Part shown: in pieces, positions 6,645-11,666 of the stretch
How positions within the stretch are numbered: the first letter of the stretch is position 1
Layout of the letters: each line of letters starts with the position of its first letter
Assembly (NCBI GenBank): GCA_040758525.1
Contig: JBFLVQ010000267.1
Span: 1 to 11,666, forward strand
DNA length: 11,666 nucleotides
Origin: JBFLVQ01 sp040758525
Lineage (GTDB): Bacteria; Acidobacteriota; Blastocatellia; Chloracidobacteriales; JADJPF01
Direction of reading: 5' to 3'
Program-made: the position numbers and the translations under genes
Notes under the pieces: model-generated
What the model was told of the DNA's origin: nothing
Database searches by the model: none
What the model saw: only the letters and a program-made list of their open reading frames with translations

Positions 6645-7217
6645 TTAGTTATTAAGTGGCTCTGAACTCACATTCGGTATTTCCGTAGCGGTAGTAGAAG
6701 CACGTAATACTCCCGTTTGATCGATGTAAAAGTTACGATCCCCAGTTCTAGCTATGCCAACCTGACCAGCTACTATTCCTTCTACATCGTAGCGTGGACA
6801 GCTAACGGTACCACATGAAAGTTTACTACAGCCGCCTTCTTTATCACCTTCACACCTCACCCCATTACATACACAGATTCCAAGTGTAAAACTATACCCT
6901 GACTTCGCACTGCCAGCAGTTCCACTAACCTGACCGCCGATAGAGGTTAAACCCGTTGCGCCTGCTGCCTCAGCTAATACTGGGTCAATTAAATCCTGGT
7001 TAAAAAGATCACTTGCAGAACCAAAGTTGCCCGCTCCTACACCAGCATGAAAAGTTATTTCTGCAGTGTGAAACAGCCGCATGGATTCAATGGCTGATGC
7101 TCCATTGGCAGATCTTCTACTGGCTAACAAATTCGGCACGGCAATCGCTGCAATAATGCCAATGATCACGACCACAATTAACAGCTCGATTAATGAGAAA
7201 CCCCGTTGAGTTTTCAT
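6645..7217 (-). CDS. Type IV pilin-like (pseudopilin) protein with a cysteine-rich insert
   Basis: The 190-residue protein begins MKTQRG^FSLIELLIVVVII: a short basic leader, prepilin peptidase site after Gly6, Phe at +1, Glu at +5 and a hydrophobic helix, the hallmark of type IV pilins and type II secretion pseudopilins. It would be cleaved and methylated by PilD and assembled from the inner membrane. ATG at 7217 is preceded by AAGGAG with an eight-base spacer; an earlier in-frame ATG at 7244 lies before that site and is rejected. The helix continues as PNLLASRRSANGASA, typical of acidobacterial pilins as I remember them. Residues of about 113-143 form an insert with six cysteines (C-x-C, then C, C, C and C within 30 residues), likely disulphide-bonded outside the cell. 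The end 'RNFYIDQTGVLR' is the usual C-terminal strand motif. No assembly genes are nearby, so an orphan or minor pilin is likely. Confidence 0.88.
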   Translation of the reverse strand: MKTQRGFSLIELLIVVVIIGIIAAIAVPNLLASRRSANGASAIESMRLFHTAEITFHAGVGAGNFGSASDLFNQDLIDPVLAEAAGATGLTSIGGQVSGTAGSAKSGYSFTLGICVCNGVRCEGDKEGGCSKLSCGTVSCPRYDVEGIVAGQVGIARTGDRNFYIDQTGVLRASTTATEIPNVSSEPLNN

Positions 7218-7404
7218 CGCTATGTCTCCTTTCCGTTTTGTCATCTACTAGTAATATTAGTGATTGGTTTACTCTCAGGAACTATCTCAATTTCACGAAC
7301 CATGTGCGCTGCCAACACAACTACTCTATAGTGTGTTTTCACACTAGCCATTGTGATAAGCGTTAATACATGTTATTGATGCATACTACCGTCACAGTTC
7401 ATAA

Positions 7405-7439
7405 CAAACAATATTGCCTACATATTGCAATATTGTTTG
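7405..7439. promoter_or_regulatory. 13-bp perfect inverted repeat, possible operator
   Basis: CAAACAATATTGC (7405-7417) and GCAATATTGTTTG (7427-7439) are exact reverse complements with a nine-base spacer. Its right arm overlaps the -35 of the promoter-like pair at 7437-7465. A symmetrical site of this length at a promoter suggests a dimeric repressor, or else a hairpin in a longer transcript. Confidence 0.6.
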
Positions 7440-7465
7440 CGATCAGCAAGACAATGGAATAATAT
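7437..7465 (+). promoter_or_regulatory. Putative promoter for a short transcript
   Basis: TTGCGA (7437-7442) and TAATAT (7460-7465) are separated by 17 bases, each matching four of six consensus positions. Transcription would begin near 7472 and reach the terminator at 7488-7534 after about 60 bases. Confidence 0.3.
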
Positions 7466-7471
7466 CGTCAC

Positions 7472-7534
7472 AACTTAGTTTTCTATACAGCACGTCTGCT
7501 ACATACTCAAGTATGAGCGCGTGCTGATTTTTTT
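7472..7534 (+). ncRNA. Candidate small RNA of about 60 nt
   Basis: Between the promoter-like pair and the strong terminator there is room for a transcript of about 63 bases with no open frame. Most of it is the terminator hairpin, leaving about 16 single-stranded bases at the 5' end. No gene lies upstream on the plus strand for more than 1.5 kb that this terminator could serve, which is the main argument that it ends a non-coding RNA. Confidence 0.25.
7488..7534 (+). terminator. Factor-independent terminator without an upstream gene
   Basis: CAGCACG (7488-7494) pairs with CGTGCTG (7520-7526). Inside, GCT/AGC and CATACT/AGTATG (7502-7507 with 7510-7515) extend the stem. It is followed by A and seven T residues (7528-7534). 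Stem plus T-run is the classical intrinsic terminator on the plus strand. Confidence 0.7.
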
Positions 7535-7958
7535 AGGTCGGACACACTACTAGCTTTATCGCGATATAGAGATAGCAGCTTCTACATTGTTGAGATAGTT
7601 CACTAAAACGCTGTTCTCGGTTGCTAGCACTGATAACAAATAGTGTGCCATTTATCGATGGGGTCACTAATAGCCGCTGGCGTTGTTTACAAGTTGTATC
7701 ATCAAGCTGACTTGTAAGGGTTTACTTTGATTGTAAGATATATGCAAATGTAGAGCTATATAGTAGAGATAACAAAACCTGTCAGGTATAGCTTGCAAAA
7801 TTTGTTATAGCAATACACAAATAGAATACATAATTACGCTATGGCTGTAATTAAGGGTTAGTATTTGCTGCCAATATCTATTCTCTAATAGGCAATTAGA
7901 AATTAGTAACCATTAGACATAGAATCATTGACCATACTAGCATCAGACAACCCTATTA

Positions 7959-8006
7959 CCTAACAATCTGGTCGCCTGATAATCCAGACACCTGACAATC
8001 AATTGG
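7959..8006 (+). repeat. Three degenerate 16-bp direct repeats
   Basis: CCTAACAATC (7959), CCTGATAATC (7975) and CCTGACAATC (7991) recur at exactly 16-base intervals; the remaining six bases of each unit vary. TCTGG and CCAGA between the first and second form a short inverted repeat. Iteron-like, but without a nearby replication gene on this side. Confidence 0.5.
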
Positions 8007-8033
8007 GCACTAATAGGGTAGTGTTACAATATA

Positions 8034-8045
8034 GCTATATATAGC
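8034..8045. repeat. 12-bp perfect palindrome GCTATATATAGC
   Basis: The word is its own reverse complement and sits in an AT-rich context just left of the heptamer element. AGCTATAT-like words recur at 6486-6493 and 7755-7762, so it may be an oligonucleotide favoured in this genome rather than a specific site. Confidence 0.5.
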
Positions 8046-8090
8046 CATTGAGGGGTAAACCAGTGGAATCCCCTGCAAAGAGGTTGCCAC

Positions 8091-8208
8091 ATTCTTTTGT
8101 GTCAGTATCAGCAATGGCTTGATGTTTGATGCTTGATGCTTCATGTTTGATGTTTGATGTTGGTAGTCATATGTTGGTAGCCATATGTTGGTAGCCACAC
8201 AAAAGAAT
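8091..8208. repeat. Heptanucleotide repeat element bounded by 12-bp inverted repeats
   Basis: ATTCTTTTGTGT (8091-8102) and ACACAAAAGAAT (8197-8208) are perfect reverse complements. Between them are eleven consecutive 7-base units (8118-8194): six of the type YTTGATG (one with C for G), then TTGGTAG alternating with YCATATG. The right boundary lies four bases before the vapBC -35. It resembles a small non-coding interspersed element (MITE-like) or a slipped repeat captured between two arms. Confidence 0.7.
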
Positions 8209-8211
8209 CCC

Positions 8212-8241
8212 TTGACTTCAGTCGGGGTGAGGATGTCAAAT
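8212..8241 (+). promoter_or_regulatory. vapBC promoter with overlapping TTGAC/GTCAA inverted repeat
   Basis: TTGACT (8212-8217) is a good -35 and TCAAAT (8236-8241) a fair -10, 18 bases apart. TTGAC (8212-8216) and GTCAA (8235-8239) are inverted relative to each other across the spacer, as expected if the VapBC complex represses its own promoter. Autoregulation is known for the family; the site itself is inference. Confidence 0.5.
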
Positions 8242-8273
8242 TAAGAGTGTAGCTAGCGGAAAGGGTAAATTTT

Positions 8274-8534
8274 ATGGCTAAAGAAGTTTTAGAAAAAGTT
8301 GTGGATGAAATCAAAACACTCACCCCGGCAGAGCAAATCCAGGTGCGTGACCTGATTAATGAACTATTGTTAAGCCCGGAAGCCATTGACCGCCTCATCC
8401 AAGAGGATATGTTGAAAGAGGGATTAGTGAGCGAAATCAAGCCGCCACGTAGCTCGCTGCCTGAACGCAATTTCAAACCAATTGAGGTTAAGGGCAAGCC
8501 GGTTTCTGAGACGATTATCGAGGAACGTCGTTAA
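8274..8534 (+). CDS. vapB: VapB-like antitoxin
   Basis: An 86-residue acidic and basic helical protein, MAKEVLEKVVDEIKTLTPAE onward, directly before a PIN-domain toxin. The first part (about 1-50) is helical with 'LTPAEQIQVRDLINELL', and the second (50-86), rich in Pro, Lys and Glu, has the extended look of the toxin-binding tail of VapB-type antitoxins. A DNA-binding fold is not obvious, so the antitoxin subclass is unclear. GGAAAGGG lies eight bases before the ATG, and a promoter with a symmetrical site is just upstream. Its TAA overlaps the toxin's ATG by one base (TAATG), so the two are translated together. The gene is visibly GC-richer than the AT-rich DNA beside it, which suggests transfer as a unit. 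The antitoxin call rests mainly on position and size. Confidence 0.75.
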   Translation: MAKEVLEKVVDEIKTLTPAEQIQVRDLINELLLSPEAIDRLIQEDMLKEGLVSEIKPPRSSLPERNFKPIEVKGKPVSETIIEERR

Positions 8535-9010
8535 TGCCTGCCTATTTCCTCGACAGCAGTGCCCTTGTCAAACGTTATGTCAATGAAGTTGGCACGGTTT
8601 GGATTCAAGCCCTCACGCGCACCACAACCGGACATTTGATTTGGATAAGTCGTATTACAACGATTGAAGTTGTGGCCGCTCTCGCAAGACGTGTGAGAAC
8701 GGGTAGCTTGACCCCTCACGATGCCGCCATTGCAATTGCTCAATTTAAGGCTGAAATTGCTACGGATTTTCGCATTATGGAACTCACACAGGCTTTAGCC
8801 AACCGCGCTATCCAGGTTGCAGAAACGCACCAGTTGCGCGGTTATGACGCTTTGCAACTAGCCGCCGCGCTTCAAACCCAGGATAAGTTGCTGGCCCGTG
8901 GCGTGATTACATCAAGCTTTCCTTATACATTGATTTCAGCAGATGCCGAGTTGAACGCCGCTGCTGCTCTTGAAGGGGTGGCTGTAGACGACCCCAACAA
9001 TCACCCTTGA
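8534..9010 (+). CDS. vapC: VapC-type PIN-domain ribonuclease toxin
   Basis: The 158-residue protein opens MPAYFLDSSALVKRY, the beta1-alpha1 start of PIN domains. The acidic metal-binding residues are in place: Asp7, Glu45 in 'ITTIEV', Asp105 in 'RGYDALQLAAAL' and Asp137 in 'LISADAELNAAA'. The length is slightly above the family's usual 130-140 residues. With its quartet intact it should be an Mg2+-dependent endoribonuclease, inhibited by the preceding antitoxin; VapC toxins cut tRNA or rRNA, but the target cannot be read from the sequence. Its start overlaps the vapB stop by one base, with GAGGA nine bases upstream. A stretch of 60 bases I counted in this gene is about 52% GC, against about 35% in the gene at 9366. 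The stop codon lies within a 12-bp palindrome. Confidence 0.92.
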   Translation: MPAYFLDSSALVKRYVNEVGTVWIQALTRTTTGHLIWISRITTIEVVAALARRVRTGSLTPHDAAIAIAQFKAEIATDFRIMELTQALANRAIQVAETHQLRGYDALQLAAALQTQDKLLARGVITSSFPYTLISADAELNAAAALEGVAVDDPNNHP

Positions 9011-9017
9011 CGTCAAG
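9006..9017. repeat. Palindrome CTTGACGTCAAG at the vapC stop codon
   Basis: Twelve bases that equal their own reverse complement and include the vapC TGA. The half-site TTGAC is the same as in the vapBC promoter, and the longer word CCCTTGAC occurs at both places (8209-8216 and 9004-9011), one at each end of the operon. Confidence 0.6.
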
Positions 9018-9365
9018 TAGAACTCCCTTATCCTTTCACATCTGTTTGATCGATAACTGGATTGATTTACCTAACAACCCGTCCCACTAAACCACCCGCA
9101 CTATCACATTCCTACTTCCTATTATTACTCATTTCATTAAGAGAACTGTTCATCCATTATGAGTTTTATAGAGCAGAGCCTATGGTTATAATACAAGTCA
9201 CACGTAACATATTACAGACCCCACAGCATGTACCACATTCTCCTCATACACTTTATACTCTCTTTTTCCTTCTTATAAATATTACTTATGGCGAAAAATA
9301 ATCTATGCTTAATTGAGTGAAGGTAATGTACGTTCGTTCAATTATAGGGTTTTAGGTAGCTTGTT
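9018..9365. other. AT-rich intergenic region between vapC and the zinc-ribbon gene
   Basis: No credible gene; the frame at 9062-9301 begins without a ribosome binding site and reads as composition noise. Near the right end TAATTGA (9310-9316) and TCAATTA (9338-9344) form a 7-bp inverted repeat about 20-55 bases before the next start, a possible operator. I see no clear promoter or terminator. Confidence 0.5.
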
Positions 9366-9746
9366 ATGGAAAAAGAGTTAGTAGATAAGATTATTCATTA
9401 TTTATCGTCTTGCCCTGGAGGAGAGTTCGCAGATATTTTGAGAGCCATTTTAGAAAACAGGCCTGAAAATAAAAATAATGCATATTCGGAAACCAAACTA
9501 ATACTAGCAGAAGCTTTTAGAGAAATTTCAGAAGACTCAGAAGACTCAGAAATTCCTACTAAATGGACTGATTGGCAAATCTCTTTAATTGGTTATCAAA
9601 ATCCCAGATACTATACTGAAGAATGGTTAGTATCAGGAGAGCCTTTTTTACAGAGTGGGTATTGTGATAACTGTAAAATGTACGTTAGTTCTCATGTTAA
9701 AGGTGCTTTATGTCCACTTTGTGAGAATGAAATATCATGTACATAA
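9366..9746 (+). CDS. Small protein with a C-terminal zinc ribbon, unknown function
   Basis: The 126-residue product has an acidic helical N-terminal part (1-60) and a middle with aromatic residues (WTDWQISLIGYQNPRYYTEEW). It ends in a four-cysteine zinc ribbon: C100-x2-C103, twelve residues, C116-x2-C119. Residues 55-62 read SEDSEDSE from a 9-bp DNA repeat (9528-9551). The ribosome binding site is poor (TTTTAGG about ten bases before ATG). The gene is the most AT-rich in the window and converges on the replication-organiser-like gene. I do not recognise the family; the size, composition and neighbours fit a phage or plasmid accessory gene, or an immunity-type orphan, but nothing identifies a partner. 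Confidence 0.65.
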   Translation: MEKELVDKIIHYLSSCPGGEFADILRAILENRPENKNNAYSETKLILAEAFREISEDSEDSEIPTKWTDWQISLIGYQNPRYYTEEWLVSGEPFLQSGYCDNCKMYVSSHVKGALCPLCENEISCT

Positions 9747-9786
9747 AGGTTCAAAACCGGTCTCTCTCTAACCACAGCACTATTTC

Positions 9787-9802
9787 CTTACGCACGCGTA
9801 AG
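9787..9802. terminator. Short hairpin between convergent genes
   Basis: CTTACGC (9787-9793) and GCGTAAG (9796-9802) are perfectly complementary around a two-base centre, midway between the stops of the convergent genes at 9746 and 9818. No T-run follows on either strand, so it may help end transcription from both sides, or do something else. Confidence 0.3.
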
Positions 9803-9817
9803 AGAATAAGATCCAAG

Positions 9818-11029
9818 CTATTGATTCTGCATGACTTTTTCATTAATTATTTGCCAACACCCACATTCCACCATCCCACCCCCAACCATTCCCCCTTCCA
9901 ATCTCAACCCAAACCCACAACAATCTTCACATTGCGGATCATAACTGCCCCTTGGCTTCAACGTGGGAAATTGCAAGTTATCAATAATCGGCTGCTGGGC
10001 GCCCACGTATAAACCGGGTGTTGATACACGACCATTACTGTTGCTCCCACTATTACCACACGTTGACACCATTCCATTTTTCTTTTCCCACACCCTCACC
10101 ATTCCCCCCGGATCATCTTTCCACATTTGTATCAACCCATCCTGCTCACCCGTCTTCCAAACCCACGTTGCCAATCCCAATGGGTTGACGATCCCATCGT
10201 TATATTTCATTTCAGCGGTGATGAAAGCTAGGCAATCGGTGCGTGTGTGCATAGATCGTGGTGCAGGGATAGATTGAGACGTGGGGATAGATCGTGGTGT
10301 AGAGGTTGATGCCACTGGCTGCGCGCCAGGTGTGCTTGATGTAGATCGTGCGGCCATAGCTGGTGCAGGCGCAACTCGCGTGGTTGTCCCAATAGGAGTG
10401 GTCGTCTCAGCACTGGTTGCTACCGTTGTTACCGTTGTTACCGTTGTTACCGTTGTTGCCGTTGTTGCCACACGTTCTACTTCTCTTCTCCCTGGCTCAC
10501 TAACCCGTGCGCGTGTTCGCACCTGTGTCTGTGCGCCACACTCTACTTCCCTTCCCCCTTGATCACTAACTCGCACGTGCACCTGCGCGCCAGCAGCATC
10601 CTTTCCCCCATCTCCCCCTTCATGATCTTCATGGATGGAAGAGGAAATACAACCGGAAATCGAAAGGGAAACACGACCGGAAATAAAAGGGGAAATATTT
10701 TCAGCAAAAAGAAGATCAGTCGGCCTATATCTATTCTGATCTGTTCTCACGCGCTCAACCATCCCTAGCCTAACCAGCCACCCTACAATCGTGCGCACAC
10801 GCCTACTTGTACGGTTCACACTTCTCGCCAGGTATTCCTCTTTGAACCATGTGTACCCTGTATTCTGACTGCAACGGATTATCAAATTGAGGATGATGTT
10901 TACCCAAAAGGGGAAGGGGTGAGGATTGCCGGGGTGGGTGAGCCATTCACGGGGTGATAGGTTGGGTGGACAGGTGGAAAAGTAAGCTTGTGCATCATCA
11001 CTAAGACACACGTCTACTGAGGGGTGCAT
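9818..11029 (-). CDS. Winged-helix replication-organiser-like protein with low-complexity centre
   Basis: The 403-residue protein has a conserved-looking N-terminal domain (about 24-110). 'FPFWVNIILNLIIRC' is followed by TWFKEEYLARSVNRTSRRVR and 'IVGWLVRLGMVERVRT', a winged helix like those of phage replisome organisers and plasmid initiators. Residues 111-262 are low complexity: a Ser/Ile repeat, Arg/Val/Glu repeats, a TTV array and a Pro/Ser/Thr stretch. The C-terminal third resumes with 'AFITAEMKYNDGIVNPLGLATWVW' (269-291) and ends in a cysteine cluster, C367-x2-C370-C371 with G-F-G, then C389-x-C391, a likely zinc site. AAAGGA lies six bases before the ATG. Upstream on the same strand is an antirepressor-like gene. 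A role in starting replication of a phage or plasmid, or loading its helicase, is inferred; a transcription regulator is the main alternative. Confidence 0.65.
   Translation of the reverse strand: MHPSVDVCLSDDAQAYFSTCPPNLSPREWLTHPGNPHPFPFWVNIILNLIIRCSQNTGYTWFKEEYLARSVNRTSRRVRTIVGWLVRLGMVERVRTDQNRYRPTDLLFAENISPFISGRVSLSISGCISSSIHEDHEGGDGGKDAAGAQVHVRVSDQGGREVECGAQTQVRTRARVSEPGRREVERVATTATTVTTVTTVTTVATSAETTTPIGTTTRVAPAPAMAARSTSSTPGAQPVASTSTPRSIPTSQSIPAPRSMHTRTDCLAFITAEMKYNDGIVNPLGLATWVWKTGEQDGLIQMWKDDPGGMVRVWEKKNGMVSTCGNSGSNSNGRVSTPGLYVGAQQPIIDNLQFPTLKPRGSYDPQCEDCCGFGLRLEGGMVGGGMVECGCWQIINEKVMQNQ
10422..10469 (-). repeat. 9-bp tandem repeat ACCGTTGTT inside the winged-helix gene
   Basis: Four exact copies (from 10422, 10431, 10440, 10449), then GCCGTTGTT and a partial copy. 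The unit is three codons and gives the Thr-Thr-Val array of the protein centre, so length changes keep the frame. Confidence 0.85.
10643..10690 (-). repeat. 24-bp tandem duplication inside the winged-helix gene
   Basis: Units at 10643-10666 and 10667-10690 match at 19 of 24 positions around the core GACCGGAAAT/AACCGGAAAT. They encode the repeated octapeptides SPFISGRV and SLSISGCI (roughly residues 113-128), just after the winged helix. Confidence 0.7.
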
Positions 11030-11088
11030 AGTGCATCCTTTCTTATTGAGGTTATTATTACAGCTTGTCTGCTTGAGTTATGCTTTAG

Positions 11089-11162
11089 CCATTACCTTGA
11101 AAAAAATAGGGGTGTAATAGAAGGTAATAGTTGATTAGACCATTATCAACCATTACCTTCTA
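11089..11162. promoter_or_regulatory. 18-bp hairpin and extra CATTACCTT arm between antirepressor and winged-helix genes
   Basis: TAGAAGGTAATAGTTGAT (11118-11135) and ATCAACCATTACCTTCTA (11145-11162) are complementary at 17 of 18 positions with a nine-base loop. The arm word CCATTACCTT occurs again at 11089-11098. On the minus strand the hairpin begins 17 bases after the antirepressor stop and is followed, after 11 bases, by a run of T residues, so it could be a terminator. The repeated arm and the position before the winged-helix gene suggest an operator as well. Confidence 0.6.
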
Positions 11163-11179
11163 CAACCAATGATTAACAT

Positions 11180-11666
11180 TCAATCCTCTATCCCCGTTAA
11201 AAGCGGTAGTTCAACTTCGCGCTCTGCAACATCTACACCATCTACAACTTTTTGATTGCTTGTATTTATATCAATCAACTTGAGAATAGAGTTGTACCAG
11301 CGTAGCGCTGTCACGGGTGCGCCAGTGCTGGTGTGTCGCTTCCCTGCATCGCAAATCACATAATGTCCTTTGGCCTTTTCTGTTGGTATCCAGGATGAGC
11401 GCCCTTTGGCATTCTTCTCTTTTTCTTGAAATCCCTGAGCAGCCAGTAGTGTGTTGAGCTTTCTTGCGTTCCAGTCCGGCCCTAGCTGAGCGGCTAGATC
11501 TGAGACACAGTAATGTTTGGATTGCTGGTTTTCTGCAACCAGGTGTGTGATCCCACCGACTTGCAAAATATCAAAATTGGTAGTTTCCCTGACCAGCCTA
11601 TTGGCGAATAGCTTTGCTTGATTTCCATCTAGATCAAACTTCTTAGCAATGCCTAGTGCAGCGCCC
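11180..11666 (-). CDS. Phage antirepressor (KilAC-like) protein, N-terminus cut by the window
   Basis: The frame is open from the window edge to the stop at 11180, giving 161 C-terminal residues. It begins AALGIAKKFDLDGNQAKLFA and runs through 'LQVGGITHLVAENQQ'. Then comes a KilAC-type domain: 'YCVSDLAAQLGPDWNARKLNTLLAAQGFQEK' followed by 'WIPTEKAKGHYVICDAGKRHTSTGAPVTALRW'. The order 'sequence-to-G, A-x-K-L-N-x-L-L, G-x-Q, W-x-P-T-x-x-G/A-K, G-K-x-H-x-x-G-x-P-V-x-x-L-x-W' is what I know from prophage antirepressors and related phage regulatory proteins. These bind or titrate a phage repressor, or act as DNA-binding regulators. A tail of about 40 acidic residues follows the domain. A TTG at 11566 is an internal codon, not the start, since the conserved part continues upstream of it. 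With the gene to its left it marks a phage- or plasmid-derived module. Confidence 0.75.
   Translation of the reverse strand, partial: GAALGIAKKFDLDGNQAKLFANRLVRETTNFDILQVGGITHLVAENQQSKHYCVSDLAAQLGPDWNARKLNTLLAAQGFQEKEKNAKGRSSWIPTEKAKGHYVICDAGKRHTSTGAPVTALRWYNSILKLIDINTSNQKVVDGVDVAEREVELPLLTGIED

Larger units (their letters stand above)
7218..8273. other. About 1 kb of non-coding DNA dense in inverted repeats
   Basis: No credible gene lies between the pilin and vapB starts; the only longer frame (8010-8198, minus) is made of translated heptamer repeats. Perfect inverted repeats of 7 bp or more occur at 7329-7346 (7 bp, TTTT loop), 7405-7439 (13 bp), 7502-7515 (inside the terminator), 7687-7717 (8 bp), 7769-7808 (8 bp, enclosing the palindrome ACCTGTCAGGT), 7831-7853 (7 bp) and 8034-8045 (GCTATATATAGC). 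The most supported ones are listed separately. Confidence 0.6.

Noticed and set aside
7272..7320. Possible sigma-54 promoter before the pilin gene
   Set aside because: A TGGCA-like word is present on the minus strand, but the GC dinucleotide expected ten bases after GG is missing.
8010..8198. Minus-strand frame of 62 codons
   Set aside because: Its first half is the translation of the heptamer array (HQTSNMKHQASN); the rest runs through a palindrome and has no ribosome binding site.
9062..9301. Plus-strand frame of 79 codons after vapC
   Set aside because: No ribosome binding site, composition typical of AT-rich noise, no domain.
10281..10562. Plus-strand frame of 93 codons, Val/Thr-rich
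   Set aside because: It is the shadow of the repeat-rich centre of the minus-strand winged-helix gene, whose two ends look like a real protein.

Overview
The window looks like a chromosomal segment of a moderately AT-rich, Gram-negative-type bacterium. The pilin's N-terminal sequence, the TPR protein with an anti-sigma-type zinc finger, and the secreted protein resemble what I remember from Acidobacteriota, class Blastocatellia. That assignment is inference from memory and was not tested. No rRNA, tRNA or CRISPR array is visible.

Left part (1-5640). A partial minus-strand gene leaves the window at base 1; it is short but has a good promoter and ribosome binding site. About 1 kb without a convincing gene follows (142-1142), holding a pyrimidine-rich tract and a cluster of short tandem repeats with 10-, 9- and 18-bp periods. 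Next come three plus-strand genes: a DNA-binding protein with two tandem HTH units and a histone-H1-like Lys/Arg tail; an 867-residue membrane protein with an anti-sigma-type H-x3-C-x2-C zinc finger, one membrane segment and TPR-like helices outside; and a 284-residue exported protein of unknown function. The first two resemble a regulator plus membrane-bound anti-regulator pair in which a non-sigma DNA-binding protein takes the sigma factor's place. This is the best candidate for an undescribed system here.

Middle (5641-8270). An eroded XRE-type repressor remnant lies behind a small coiled-coil gene. A type IV pilin-like gene with a six-cysteine insert follows, all on the minus strand. Upstream of the pilin is about 1 kb of non-coding DNA packed with inverted repeats, including a 13-bp perfect palindrome overlapping a promoter-like sequence and a factor-independent terminator about 60 bp downstream (candidate small RNA). 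The same stretch holds three 16-bp repeats and a heptanucleotide array bounded by 12-bp inverted repeats.

Right part (8271-11666). A GC-richer VapBC-type toxin-antitoxin operon (PIN-domain RNase toxin) is flanked by a repeated CCCTTGAC site. A small AT-rich zinc-ribbon gene follows and converges on a minus-strand pair: a winged-helix, replication-organiser-like protein with a low-complexity centre, and a phage antirepressor (KilAC-like) protein cut by the window end. Between the last two is an 18-bp hairpin plus another copy of its CATTACCTT arm, which may be a terminator, an operator or both. The right end therefore reads as a prophage- or plasmid-derived module.
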